DNA from: G963667675 sp964291545
GTDB lineage: Bacteria; Chloroflexota; Dehalococcoidia; Lucifugimonadales; UBA3495
Reading direction: 5' to 3'
Assembly (NCBI GenBank): GCA_964291545.2
Contig: OZ219860.1
Coordinates: 62,001-126,000, forward strand
Length of the DNA stretch: 64,000 nucleotides
The notes beneath the pieces were generated by a model. The model saw nothing but the letters and a program-made list of their open reading frames with translations. It searched no databases and was not told the origin of the DNA. Shown in pieces: positions 26,005 through 35,562 of the stretch (position 1 is the first letter of the stretch; every line of letters starts with the position of its first letter). A program made the translations under genes and the position numbers.

Positions 26005-27621
26005 CTAGCCGCCGGCTTCCCAGGCCACTCTCCCCCCTACTATGGTCATCACCGGACGTACGTCTTTCAGCCCTTCTTCCTCCATGGCGATGGGATCCTG
26101 GTCCAACAACACCAAGTCGGCCAGCTTGCCGGGTTTGATGGTTCCCTTCACGTCCTGCGTGCCGTCGGCCCGCGCCCCGGCAATGGTGTACATCCGCAAC
26201 GCCGTCTCCAGGGAGACTCCGTTGGATTGGCAGCCGTGAGCAAAATCTTCCCCTGATACGGTCCGCCCGTCGGCGCACAGGCCGGTCACCGCGCTGTAGA
26301 TGCCCGGCCAGGGATTGGGGTCGATTACCGGCGAGTCAGACCCAAATGCCACGTCCACCCCCCTGCGGTGCAAACCGGCTACCGGGTACAAGCTGTCCAA
26401 CAGCCTGGGGTCAACTCGCTCCCGGTAGCGGTGCCCGTGGTGAAAGACAAACCCCGGCTGCGTCACCACCATCGCCCCGCTGCCCTCCACTTGGTCGGCG
26501 AGCTCCGGGGGACACTCGGCGCAATGCTCGATGCGGTCTTTGGCCTCCAGCAACCTTGCGCTCCCACTGTTCTCTTTGAACACCTGCGCCGCCGCGGCCA
26601 CCGCCTCCTCCTCTATCGCGTGCACTGCCACCGGAAATCCGGCCCTGTGAGCCTCCTCCACCATCCGGCCCAGTTCCTCAACGTCCGGCTGCATCGCCCC
26701 GGTGGTCAGGCTGAGCATGATCTTGACGTGCCCCATTCGCAGCCAGTGGTCGCCATGCCCCCATTTCCAGCCTGAGGCCAGGAAGTCTCCCAGGTGTCCG
26801 GCCCCGGCCATCATGGTGACCCGGCAGGGCAGCAAACCCGATGCCTGTAAGCTGGCCATGGCGCGCCAGCGGTCGGGGCTGTTGTTGAAACCGGCATCGT
26901 GCACCGACGTGATGCCATGGCTCAGTAGCAGGCGGCCCAGCCGGGCGATCCCCTCGTCAGCGTCCTTTCCGTCCCGCAACCGGCCCAGCCGCTGCCTCAG
27001 GAATGGTCCCATCTCCAGCAGCAGTCCGGTGGGTTCGCCGGAACCCGCCTCCCGTTCGATTACCCCGTCTACCGGGTCCGGAGTGTCCCGGTGAATCCCC
27101 GCCAACCGTAGCGCCATGCTATTCAGCACAACGGCGTGGCCGCTGCGGTGGTCCAGCCGCACCGGATGGCCCGGCGCGGCCTCGTCCAACTCCCAACGGT
27201 TGGGATGCCGCGCCTCCTCCAGGGCCAGGTCGTCATAGCCGAATCCCCGGATCCAACTTTCACGGGGCGTCTCGGCGGCGCGTCGTTGAACAGCAGCCTG
27301 TAACTCCCGGATATTGGAGACGTTATCCGGCCCGCAAGGCAGGCCCTGCAGCGAGGAAGCCGTGGCAAACAGATGGCAGTGGGCGTCTATAAGACCGGGG
27401 ACCAGGGTTCTACCCTGGCAGTCGATGACTTTCGCGTCCGGCCCGGCCAAGCGGGCCGCTTCCCCCAGGCTTCCCACAGCCACTATAGTCTCGCCCCTCA
27501 CCGCCACCGCTTCCGCCCGCGGCTGCGCCGGTTCCAGGGTGACGACCCTGGCGTTTACCAGCAGCATGCCTGGCCCCGATGCGGTTGAGGTGGCTGGCGC
27601 CCGATGTGTGGGTGTCGTCAT
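26005..27621 (-). CDS. Amidohydrolase, YtcJ-like metal-dependent hydrolase
   Basis: About 538 residues from the ATG at 27621. An N-terminal beta-sandwich strand (LLVNARVVTLEPAQPRAEAVAVRGETIVAVG) leads into LVPGLIDAHCHLF, whose H-x-H starts the metal site. Further signatures are AVHAIEEEAV, IEHCAECPPE and VAFGSDSPVIDPNPW. This is the Amidohydro_3 (YtcJ) family, which hydrolyses amide or related bonds of small molecules; the substrate is unknown. The frame is open to 27732, but a likely -10 (TATAAT read on the plus strand near 27689) lies inside that extension, so the later start is preferred. Confidence 0.85.
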   Translation of the reverse strand: MTTPTHRAPATSTASGPGMLLVNARVVTLEPAQPRAEAVAVRGETIVAVGSLGEAARLAGPDAKVIDCQGRTLVPGLIDAHCHLFATASSLQGLPCGPDNVSNIRELQAAVQRRAAETPRESWIRGFGYDDLALEEARHPNRWELDEAAPGHPVRLDHRSGHAVVLNSMALRLAGIHRDTPDPVDGVIEREAGSGEPTGLLLEMGPFLRQRLGRLRDGKDADEGIARLGRLLLSHGITSVHDAGFNNSPDRWRAMASLQASGLLPCRVTMMAGAGHLGDFLASGWKWGHGDHWLRMGHVKIMLSLTTGAMQPDVEELGRMVEEAHRAGFPVAVHAIEEEAVAAAAQVFKENSGSARLLEAKDRIEHCAECPPELADQVEGSGAMVVTQPGFVFHHGHRYRERVDPRLLDSLYPVAGLHRRGVDVAFGSDSPVIDPNPWPGIYSAVTGLCADGRTVSGEDFAHGCQSNGVSLETALRMYTIAGARADGTQDVKGTIKPGKLADLVLLDQDPIAMEEEGLKDVRPVMTIVGGRVAWEAGG

Positions 27622-27770
27622 GGCCTGTTGCTCAGTCCCAGTGGTCTGCACTCCGCGAGCACGCCTGTCCGTATCCCCGCTGAGCGCATATAATCCTAGC
27701 ACAGGCGGCGCGGCCGCAATCCCATCCCGCAAGTGAAGGATACTCCGCTGAATACCCCACGGCGCGCAAC

Positions 27771-28811
27771 TTGGGCCGTCTAGGTCCTGGAGACCCGGAG
27801 CCCCTCGTCGACCCAGTTGCCAAGGTCAGCCCAGGCCAACGCCGCATCACCGCGGCCGCAGTGGCCCTGCTGGTCTTGGCCGGCATCCTGTTGGTCGTAT
27901 TGGACTGGCAGGAGGTCCGCGACGTCTTGTACCACGCGGATTGGCGCTGGATGCCGCTGGCCCTGGCCATCACCGTCGTCTCCTATTTGTGTCTAAGCTA
28001 CAGCTTCGCCTCCATCAATCAGATCTTTCATATCCGGATGGACTGGCGCAGCCTGCTGGCTGTGGGTTTCGTTTCCTCGGCAATGATTGCCGCCGCCGGC
28101 GGCCTGGCCGGCCATGCGGTCCGCCTGCTGCTGATGAACCGGCGGGGCCTCGCCACCGGTGACGCGCTGGCGCCGTCCCTGTTCCACGCTTACCTGGAGA
28201 GCTTGGTGTTCTTCGGCCTTATCCCCATCGGCCTTGGCTACCTTCTGTTCACGCATCCGCTGTCGCCGGCGGCGGCGCTGTGGCTGAGCGTGGGGACCGG
28301 GATACTGGGCTCGGCCTTTGCCGCCACCGCCGTGGTCTTCTTCTACCGCCCGGTCCGCTCGTTTGCCATCTGGTTGGTCCGGTCGGTCTGGAGGTGGGTG
28401 ACCAGGCGGGACATTGGCCCATCCCTCGGCGACTTCGAGGCTACGTTGACCGGCGGCTTGGCCGTCCTGCGGGAGCGGCCTCTCGCCCTGGGCTTTCCTG
28501 CGGCCCTGGTGTTGTTGGACCGGATCTCCAGGATCGCCCTGGCCTGGGTCTGCTTCCAGGCCCTGGGCAGCGACGCCGGCCTGGGGGTGATAGCCACCGG
28601 GTTCTCCGTAGGCGTAGTTGCGGGAGTGATGTCCATGGTTCCCGGCGGATTGGGCGTCCAGGAGGGCTCCATGGCTGGCACCTACCACCTGCTGGGGGTC
28701 CCCTTGGAGGAAGCTGTCCTCGTGTCGGTTTTGTTCCGGGCGGTCTACTACATGACGCCCTTTGCCGTCAGCCTGGCATTCTACCGGGGAATGCTGCGAA
28801 CGCGGCCATGA
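27771..28811 (+). CDS. YbhN/MprF-like flippase-domain membrane protein
   Basis: A 346-residue protein with about eight membrane helices. The pattern ISYLCLSYSFASINQIF, AAAGGLAGHAVRLLLMNRRG and SMVPGGLGVQEGSMAGTY matches the lysylphosphatidylglycerol synthetase transmembrane region (UPF0104), which flips lipids across the membrane. There is no C-terminal aminoacyl transferase domain, so it is a stand-alone flippase. The start is a TTG at 27771 with uncertain translation signal. It is divergent from the amidohydrolase gene. Confidence 0.82.
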   Translation: MGRLGPGDPEPLVDPVAKVSPGQRRITAAAVALLVLAGILLVVLDWQEVRDVLYHADWRWMPLALAITVVSYLCLSYSFASINQIFHIRMDWRSLLAVGFVSSAMIAAAGGLAGHAVRLLLMNRRGLATGDALAPSLFHAYLESLVFFGLIPIGLGYLLFTHPLSPAAALWLSVGTGILGSAFAATAVVFFYRPVRSFAIWLVRSVWRWVTRRDIGPSLGDFEATLTGGLAVLRERPLALGFPAALVLLDRISRIALAWVCFQALGSDAGLGVIATGFSVGVVAGVMSMVPGGLGVQEGSMAGTYHLLGVPLEEAVLVSVLFRAVYYMTPFAVSLAFYRGMLRTRP

Positions 28812-28946
28812 TCCCGAAACTCTCCGGGGCAGTTGAGGTGAACGTCCCCGGAATTTGGTAATATGGCCGGGTTGTTGGGCTTGATCGCGCGGGCCGCATT
28901 TAATCTGGCTCAACGAAATACTAGAAAGGACCAGCCGATTCTTCCC

Positions 28947-30641
28947 ATGTGCAAATTGCTAACCCTCGCTCTCAGCCTGGCCATTGTCTTCTTGATGGTT
29001 GCCTGCAACGGCTCCCAGAAAGTCCTGACCGTCCTGTACTGGCAGGCCCCTTCCACTCCCAATCCCTATCTTTCCGGTGGATACAAGGATCGGGACGCCG
29101 GGGCCATCACCTTGGAGCCACTGGCCAACTACGATCCCGACGGCATTCTCGTCCCGGCCCTGGCTGCTGAAATACCCAGCATTGAAAACGGAGGCATCTC
29201 CCAGGACCTCACCTCCATTACCTGGAACTTGAGGGACAACCTCAAGTGGTCCGACGGCAGCAGCCTCACCGCCGCCGACGTGGTCTTTACCTGGCGCTAC
29301 TGTACCGACGAAGCCACCGGCTGCACCGCCAGTAGCGCCTTCACCGACGTGACTTCGGTGAAGGCCTTGGACGATTTGACGGTCAAAATCACTTTCCATG
29401 CCCCGACTCCGTATCCCTACACTGCGTTCGTCGGCGCAGGCGTTCCGGTCCTCAGCAGCGCCCAGTTTGCCGATTGCGTCGGTACAGCCGCCTCGGGCTG
29501 CGATGAAGAGAACTACGCACCCTTGGGATCGGGGCCCTATCGCATCGTCGACTTCACCCCCGACCGGAATGCCCGCTATGAACGCAATCCCCACTACCGC
29601 GGCGACAGGCCGTATTTTGACGGTGTGGCCCTTGTCGGCGGCGGCGATGCCCTTTCCGCCGCCCAGTCCGTCCTGGAGATTGGAGAGGCCGACTACGCTT
29701 GGAACTTGCAGATAGACCCCCAGGCCCTGGCCGACATGGAAAATGCAGGCAATGGAATGGTCGTGTCGGCCTTCTCCAGCCTGGTCGAGCGCATCGTCCT
29801 TAACCAGACCAACGCCGATCCCTCACTGGGCAACGACCGCTCAGAGTACCTGGACGGCGCCAACCCCCACCCGCTCCTGACTTTCACACCCATCGCCCGC
29901 GCCATGTCCATGGCCGTTGATCGCTCTCTCATGGCACAGGAGCTCTACGGCTTCGCCGGCGAGCCGGCCTGCAATCTCATCGTTGGGCCGCCGGCCTACG
30001 CCTCCACCGCCAACGACGCCTGTCTGCCCCAGGACATTGAGGGGGCCAACAAGCTCCTGGACGACAGCGGCGTCCTGGATACCGACGGCGACGGGGTCCG
30101 CGAATACAACGGCATTCCCCTCCGGTTGACCTACCAGACCTCTACCAACGACGTGCGTCAGGAGACCCAGGAACTGGTACAGGACTGGTGGCGGGAAATC
30201 GGCATCGAGGCAGAACTGCTGCACCACGACGCTGCCGTCTTCTTTGGCGGCGACCCCGTGGCCGACAAAGACCAGGTCTACAGCCGCTTCTTCGCCGACG
30301 TGCAGATGTACGCCACCGGGCCTGACATCGACCCGCAGCAGTACCTCTTTGGTCTGACCTGCGTCGAGGTCCCGGACCGCGACAACAACTGGAGCGGCAG
30401 CAACGTGCCCCGCGCCTGCAATCCTGACTTCGACGAGTTGGCAGAGGAGCTTTCCCATACTCCTATAGGTCCCAGCAGGGACGCCTTGGTCAAACGGATG
30501 AACGACATTCTGGTCCAGAGCTACTACGAGATTCCCCTGGTGAACCGGGGCATCGTTTCGGCCCACTCGAACACTCTGCAAGGCGTCCGCATCAACGGCT
30601 GGGATAGCGAGCTCTGGAACATCGCTGAGTGGCGCCGGTAA
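28947..30641 (+). CDS. Extracellular peptide-binding lipoprotein of an ABC importer
   Basis: About 564 residues. The signal MCKLLTLALSLAIVFLMVAC ends in a lipobox (MVAC), so it is lipid-anchored outside the cell. The body matches the SBP_bac_5 family (oligopeptide/nickel binding): WNLRDNLKWSDGSSLTAADVVFTWRY, GSGPYRIVDFTPDRNARYERNPHY and AMSMAVDRSLMAQELYG. It is longer than DppA because of an inserted region. The frame is open from 28863; the ATG at 28947 is chosen for the clean signal peptide. No permease or ATPase gene is adjacent; ATPases of this type occur at 53030-55017. Confidence 0.88.
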   Translation: MCKLLTLALSLAIVFLMVACNGSQKVLTVLYWQAPSTPNPYLSGGYKDRDAGAITLEPLANYDPDGILVPALAAEIPSIENGGISQDLTSITWNLRDNLKWSDGSSLTAADVVFTWRYCTDEATGCTASSAFTDVTSVKALDDLTVKITFHAPTPYPYTAFVGAGVPVLSSAQFADCVGTAASGCDEENYAPLGSGPYRIVDFTPDRNARYERNPHYRGDRPYFDGVALVGGGDALSAAQSVLEIGEADYAWNLQIDPQALADMENAGNGMVVSAFSSLVERIVLNQTNADPSLGNDRSEYLDGANPHPLLTFTPIARAMSMAVDRSLMAQELYGFAGEPACNLIVGPPAYASTANDACLPQDIEGANKLLDDSGVLDTDGDGVREYNGIPLRLTYQTSTNDVRQETQELVQDWWREIGIEAELLHHDAAVFFGGDPVADKDQVYSRFFADVQMYATGPDIDPQQYLFGLTCVEVPDRDNNWSGSNVPRACNPDFDELAEELSHTPIGPSRDALVKRMNDILVQSYYEIPLVNRGIVSAHSNTLQGVRINGWDSELWNIAEWRR

Positions 30642-30883
30642 CCGGGGCCTGCCGCCCGCCTTGGTCCATGTTGGCGTCGCCTGGCGGCCCGCTGGCGCGG
30701 GAGTATCGCCAGGCCGATGGCAATCTTTACATCAATGCGACCGGCGGGTATATTCGTTGACGGCTAGTCTCCTTGGCTTGGTCTATTGACCAAGGAAAGA
30801 TGGTCTGACCCGCCATGGCGAGGCGCCTGGTCTGAGCGGTCCGGCCAGGGAATAGGAATGAAATCGGCTTAGGGGGTGAGGCA
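30642..30883. other. Intergenic region with a 7-bp inverted repeat
   Basis: CTTGGTC (30777-30783) and GACCAAG (30788-30794) are separated by TATT. It may be an operator or a weak terminator. No coding capacity was recognised. Confidence 0.4.
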
Positions 30884-31309
30884 ATGCCCATGGTGAATCG
30901 GTTGGTGGCAGCTTATCTGGTGCTGGTGGCGGTGGCGGTGGCCGTCAATTTCATCATTACCCCGTGGTACCATCCGGGCGGCGACGAGCCGTTTGAAGTG
31001 TGGGAGATGCTCAACTACTTCATGGCGGCAGGAATGGTGCTTGGCCTGGGGTACAGCTATCTGGAGAAACGGCGCGTCGACGCAGATTCTTCGGCGGACG
31101 TTAAGAGCTACCTGGGAGCGAACGCCGCGTTCTATGGCACGGTCGTCGTGTTCCTTCTGTTCTTCTGGAACTGGTTCAGCCTTCTATCCGGCAAGCACCT
31201 GGATAACGACAACGTGCCCGACGGGCAATTTTGGACTGTCATCGATGTCCTGATGCCTATCGTATTGGGTGTTACCGGTTGCCGCATATGCCGCAACTCT
31301 GACTCGTAG
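30884..31309 (+). CDS. Hypothetical membrane protein
   Basis: A 141-residue protein with four hydrophobic segments (residues 5-27, 42-62, 80-105 and 115-135). A loop carries WYHPGGDEPFEVWEMLNYF. A good ribosome-binding site (AGGGGGTGA) stands six bases before the ATG. No family recognised. It is followed by a branched-chain amino-acid-type binding protein, but with 125 nt between them an operon is uncertain. Confidence 0.65.
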   Translation: MPMVNRLVAAYLVLVAVAVAVNFIITPWYHPGGDEPFEVWEMLNYFMAAGMVLGLGYSYLEKRRVDADSSADVKSYLGANAAFYGTVVVFLLFFWNWFSLLSGKHLDNDNVPDGQFWTVIDVLMPIVLGVTGCRICRNSDS

Positions 31310-31434
31310 ACCGGTTTCCGGCGCCGGCGCTTGCCGCAAGAGTAGCTGACCGGTATTGACCGGAGCCGGACTTTTGCCGGCTGGTGTCGGTGTATTTTCG
31401 CCGCCCGGCTTCCGGCAGTAAGTGGAGAGAGGTC

Positions 31435-32616
31435 ATGGGTTTGTTCTCCTACACTCGCGCCCTTGCTTTGGGCCTTGTTCTCGTCGCTGCCCTGACCGCT
31501 CTCGCTTGCGGCAACGGTGGTGAACAGTCGGAGGCCCCCTTCAGGATAGGCGTGATGGAGTCTCTGACCGGCCCCGGCGAGACCTACGGCGCCGTAGCCA
31601 ATCACGCCAAGCTGATGGCCGCGGACGAGATCAACGCCGCCGGCGGCATCAATGGGCGCAGCCTGGAGCTTGTCGTCGAGGACTCCGGTTGCACCGCCAA
31701 GGACGCAGTTGCTGCCTACAAGAAGCTGACCGAAGTTGATGACGTCAAGATTATCCTGGGCACCTCTTGCAGCGGCGCCATGCTGGGAGCCGCCCCCCTG
31801 GCTGAGGCCGATGGCGTGATACTGTTCTCCGGCCTGGCCAGCAACGCAGACATCGCCAAGGCCGGAGACTATATATTCCGCACCCAGATCAGCGATCTGC
31901 AGGTGGGTATAGACACCGGGAATCTCCTGTGGGCGGACGGTATCCGCTCCCTGGCTACCATCAGCGAGCAGACCGATTACGCCCAGGGCATCCGGGCCTC
32001 CACGGTTTCCCAGTTCGAGGAACGCGGCGGCACTATAGCGGCGGATGAGCGTTACCCGGCGGACGTCGCCGACTTCCGGCCCCAGTTGACCAAGCTGTTC
32101 GCTGCCGACCCCGACGCTTTGCACGTGTCGCCCCAGTCTGAATTCGCCGCGGGTACTATCGTCAAGCAGGCCCGAGAGCTGGGCTACCAGGGCCCGATCT
32201 ATGGTGAAACCGTGTCGGTGGGCACCACCGCCCTGGACATCGCCGGCGACGCCGCCGCCGGCATGAAGGCCTTTGCCAACGTCCTTGACTTGAATATCCC
32301 CAAGGCCCGGGAGGTCCTGGAGAACTTCAGAGAGCGTTACAACTACGTGACCCTTCCCTGGCACCTTGGCTCCGCCTATGACGACGTGTACATCGCCGCC
32401 GAGTGCCTCAGCCGGACCAACGACGACCAGGACGCCGACGGCTTCCGCGACTGCATGTACGAAATCACCTGGAGCGGCGCCATCGGCAACGACTACCGCT
32501 TCGACTCCGACGGCGAGGTCGTGGGCCTGCACCGGGTGGCCGTCGAGGTCCTGCCCGTTTCCCAGCGCACCAAGGACAGGCTGTACCGGGTGCTGGGCGC
32601 CGCGCCCCAGGAGTAG
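31435..32616 (+). CDS. Branched-chain amino-acid-type ABC substrate-binding lipoprotein
   Basis: A 393-residue lipoprotein. The signal is MGLFSYTRALALGLVLVAAL with lipobox TALAC. The body is a type I periplasmic-binding fold of the LivJ family (Peripla_BP_6): IGVMESLTGPGETYGAVANHAKLMAADEINAAGGI..., and the C-terminal ALHVSPQSEFAAGTIVKQARELG region. It would bind an amino acid, amide or aromatic acid. GGAGAGAGG precedes the ATG at 31435. The livHMGF transport genes are absent from the window, so it is an orphan binding protein. Confidence 0.88.
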   Translation: MGLFSYTRALALGLVLVAALTALACGNGGEQSEAPFRIGVMESLTGPGETYGAVANHAKLMAADEINAAGGINGRSLELVVEDSGCTAKDAVAAYKKLTEVDDVKIILGTSCSGAMLGAAPLAEADGVILFSGLASNADIAKAGDYIFRTQISDLQVGIDTGNLLWADGIRSLATISEQTDYAQGIRASTVSQFEERGGTIAADERYPADVADFRPQLTKLFAADPDALHVSPQSEFAAGTIVKQARELGYQGPIYGETVSVGTTALDIAGDAAAGMKAFANVLDLNIPKAREVLENFRERYNYVTLPWHLGSAYDDVYIAAECLSRTNDDQDADGFRDCMYEITWSGAIGNDYRFDSDGEVVGLHRVAVEVLPVSQRTKDRLYRVLGAAPQE

Positions 32617-32794
32617 ATTAACGGGTCTAACCGGGCCGTGCGGCAGGCGCGGCCCGTCGAACTCCTCCCTGCTTTCGTAATACTCGGAGCGGTGCTCTAC
32701 CCCTGGTGGCATTTCTGCGGCTCCCCCGAATACCGCGAACATGGGGCCATTCCAACCTCTGTTGCCGTCCCGTCGAAACACTGATGGAACGATT

Positions 32795-32822
32795 TTGACC
32801 ATTCCTGCATATTATCTATATA
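32795..32822 (+). promoter_or_regulatory. Promoter of the ECF sigma gene
   Basis: TTGACC (32795-32800) and TATATA (32817-32822) are 16 nt apart, about 44 nt before the GTG start of the sigma-factor gene. It looks like a housekeeping promoter and not an obvious ECF autoregulatory one. Confidence 0.5.
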
Positions 32823-32865
32823 GACCCGCCGCCCCAAGACGGAAGATTGGACCGGGGAGCAGCCA

Positions 32866-33429
32866 GTGACCGATAGCGAAGCCGTCCTTAGATGCCAGGG
32901 AGGGAACCGGGAAGCCTTCCGCCACCTGGTGGAGAAATACAAGGACCTCCTCTTTGGCGTCGCCTATTTCATGACCGGCAACCGGGCCGCAGCCGAGGAG
33001 CATGTCCAGGAAGCCTTCCTGGCGGCCTGGCGGGGGATCAAGGGCTTCCGGCGGGAAAGACTGTTCAAGCCCTGGCTGGTGCGGATACTGGTCAACGGCG
33101 TGCTGGCCCAACGGCGCAGGCGCGCCGTGCCCACCACGCCCCTGGAAGAGTCGGCAAACCACCCGGAAGCGGTGAACTTGGAGGACGAGGTTGCAGCCTC
33201 GGAAGACCGCCTCAGGGTGCGCCAAGCGTTGGCCGGTCTCAGCCAGGAACACCGGCAGGTGGTGGTGCTGCGTTACTTCGCCGACATGACCGTTCCCCAG
33301 GTGGCCCAGTCCCTGAAGATGCGGGAGGGAACGGTAAAGTCTCGGCTGCACCGGGCCCTGGCACAGCTAAAAACCCAATTGGAAGACATGGAAGCAATCG
33401 GCAGTCAGGTGATGGACTATGGCGCATAG
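32866..33429 (+). CDS. ECF-type RNA polymerase sigma factor
   Basis: A 187-residue sigma-70 family factor. Region 2 is FRHLVEKYKDLLFGVAYFMTGNRAAAEEHVQEAFLAAWRGIKGF (about residues 18-62), and region 4 is LSQEHRQVVVLRYFADMTVPQVAQSLKMREGTVKSRLHRAL (about 125-165) with its helix-turn-helix. Regions 1 and 3 are missing, as in ECF factors. The GTG start has GGGGAG six bases upstream. Its last 11 nt overlap the start of the next gene, a membrane protein with a short cytoplasmic N-terminus, which is a classical arrangement for a sigma and its anti-sigma. Confidence 0.92.
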   Translation: MTDSEAVLRCQGGNREAFRHLVEKYKDLLFGVAYFMTGNRAAAEEHVQEAFLAAWRGIKGFRRERLFKPWLVRILVNGVLAQRRRRAVPTTPLEESANHPEAVNLEDEVAASEDRLRVRQALAGLSQEHRQVVVLRYFADMTVPQVAQSLKMREGTVKSRLHRALAQLKTQLEDMEAIGSQVMDYGA

Positions 33430-35509
33430 CGAACCTCAAGACCAAGAACAACAAACCGAAAGGCTAATGCAAGACTATTTTGCCTCGGAACGAGCAGACA
33501 TCCAGGCCCCGGACGACCTGTGGCTGCGCCTGGAAAGCCGCCTTGGAGAGCAGCAGGGCTCCTTCCGTCCGTCTGCCGTTCTGGACTCGATATTCCCGAC
33601 AACTAGCCGCTGGTGGAATCCCGCCGTCGCCACCGCCGGCGTCGCCGCCGTCGCAGTGGGCGTGACCGTGGCGGTCCTGACCACCAGCGGCGGGCAGGAC
33701 CCTACCGGTACGCCCCTGGTAAGGCATAGCGGCGACTCCGGCGACTCAGGGCGGTACACGTCCGCAGGGGCCACTCCGGTCGCCGAACTGTTGGCAGCAC
33801 CAACGGAGGCTCCGGAAGCAACAATGGCGCCAGCCGAGGAACCGACAGCAATGATGGAGGCAACCGCTGCACCCACACCGGCGGTGGACTACGCTTACTA
33901 CGAGGTCGAGCCTACACCGGCAGCAACGGTGATGGCGGCGCCAACCGAGGCGCCAACTGCAATGATGGAACCGGAACCCGAAAGCGGCGATACTCTTGGG
34001 TCCCAGACGTCGCCCCGATCAACCGTATCGCAGGTTACGCCTCAGGCTTCCACCCCCTCCGCCACCGAGTTCCAAGACTACGGCAGGCTGTCTTTCGTCT
34101 CCGCCTTCGACGACCCGGTCTCCACCTTCAGCTTGGACACTGACCGCACCTCTTACCACCTGGCCCTCAACTGGGCCCGCAACGGCTTCGAAGTGGAGCC
34201 CGACTCGGTCAGGGCCGAGGAGTGGATTAACGCCTTCGACTATGGCTACCAGCCGCCGTCCAGTTCCCGGGAATTCGCCATTTATTCCGACGTTGCCCGT
34301 CATCCCTTGGACGACCGCCTGCACCTGGCCCGCGTCGCCTTCCAAGCGCCGGATGTCCGGGACGACACCCCCCTCAACGTCACGCTGGTCCTGGACGCTT
34401 CCGGCTCAATGAGCAACGGCAACCGGGTGGACATTGCCCGGGAAGCCGCAGAGACCATACGCAACAGCCTGGGCTCCAGGGACCGCATCGCCGTCGTCCA
34501 CTTCACCAACTCCGTAATCCACGAGTTCACCGTCGAACACCGCGACCCGGACCACCGGCAGGTCAGCCGGTCCATCTCCAACCTGGCCCCCCACGGCTCC
34601 ACCAACGTCCAGGCCGGCCTGGACCTGGGAGTCAAGCTGGCGGACCAGGCTCGCCGTGACCGTCCCGGCGCATACAACTACATCATTCTCATGTCCGACG
34701 GCGTGGCCAACGTCGACGCCACCAATCCCTTCGCCATCCTGGAGTCCGCATACGACCCGGACCGGGGCAACCCGCTACGAATCATTACCGTCGGCGTCGG
34801 TATTGAAAACTACAACGACTACCTGCTGGAGCAGTTGGCCCAGCACGGCGATGGTTGGTACCGCTACCTCAGCGACGTCGAGCAGGCGCGGGCAACCTTC
34901 AGCCGGCAAAACTGGCTGGCCCTGTCGTCACCCTTCGCCGACCAGGCCCGCGCCCAGGTGACCTGGGACCCGGACATTGTCAGGTCGTGGCGCATCGTCG
35001 GCTACGAGAACCGGGTCACCCCCGACGCCGCGTTCACCCAGGACCGCAAGGAGTTCGCCGAGCTCCCCTCCGGCGCGGCCACCACCGTCTTCTACGAACT
35101 CGAGTTGCATCCGGAATGGGAGAGGCTGTCGCAGCGCGAGAGGCTGGCCGGCGTCGAAGTGAAGTGGGTCGACCCGGCCACCGGGAGGTCACGCACCCAG
35201 ATGGGCGCTGTAGGAGGCCATTTGAACCTCAGTTTCCACCGGCACGCCGACCACTGGCTGCAGTTCAGCGCCATCGTAGCCCTGGCGGCCGACCGGTACA
35301 GCGGTTTGAATGACGAGCGGCGGGGCTACGAGAGCTACCTGACCGAGGCCAGTGTCGACCTGGACCTTCTGCGGGACTTGCTCGAGCCTTTGCAGGGAGA
35401 CTTGGGCGGGCTCGTCGCCTACAACGACTTCCGGTTCTTATTGGCGCACATCGCCCAGACCGTCAGGGACCAGGCGCCCGAGTCAGCCCCCTCCGGGTAC
35501 AGTCCCTAG
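33419..35509 (+). CDS. Membrane-anchored von Willebrand factor A protein, YfbK-like, candidate anti-sigma
   Basis: A 696-residue protein. Residues 1-60 are polar and cytoplasmic, 62-82 form one membrane helix (WWNPAVATAGVAAVAVGVTV), and 95-200 are a Pro-Thr-Ala linker. Then comes the vWF_A N-terminal domain (DDPVSTFSLDTDRTSYHLAL; WINAFDYGYQPPS), a vWA domain with an intact MIDAS (VLDASGSMS near residue 325), and a C-terminal DUF3520-type domain (VTWDPDIVRSWRIVGYENRV). Start and overlap with the sigma gene suggest translational coupling. The outside part would be a metal-dependent protein-binding sensor. The anti-sigma role is inferred from gene order and topology only; no HCC zinc motif is present. 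Confidence 0.85.
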   Translation: MAHSEPQDQEQQTERLMQDYFASERADIQAPDDLWLRLESRLGEQQGSFRPSAVLDSIFPTTSRWWNPAVATAGVAAVAVGVTVAVLTTSGGQDPTGTPLVRHSGDSGDSGRYTSAGATPVAELLAAPTEAPEATMAPAEEPTAMMEATAAPTPAVDYAYYEVEPTPAATVMAAPTEAPTAMMEPEPESGDTLGSQTSPRSTVSQVTPQASTPSATEFQDYGRLSFVSAFDDPVSTFSLDTDRTSYHLALNWARNGFEVEPDSVRAEEWINAFDYGYQPPSSSREFAIYSDVARHPLDDRLHLARVAFQAPDVRDDTPLNVTLVLDASGSMSNGNRVDIAREAAETIRNSLGSRDRIAVVHFTNSVIHEFTVEHRDPDHRQVSRSISNLAPHGSTNVQAGLDLGVKLADQARRDRPGAYNYIILMSDGVANVDATNPFAILESAYDPDRGNPLRIITVGVGIENYNDYLLEQLAQHGDGWYRYLSDVEQARATFSRQNWLALSSPFADQARAQVTWDPDIVRSWRIVGYENRVTPDAAFTQDRKEFAELPSGAATTVFYELELHPEWERLSQRERLAGVEVKWVDPATGRSRTQMGAVGGHLNLSFHRHADHWLQFSAIVALAADRYSGLNDERRGYESYLTEASVDLDLLRDLLEPLQGDLGGLVAYNDFRFLLAHIAQTVRDQAPESAPSGYSP

Positions 35510-35562
35510 CCTCTCCAACCCCCCAGCCGGGTTCCTGGGCCGCAGGACATTGTCCTGCGGCC

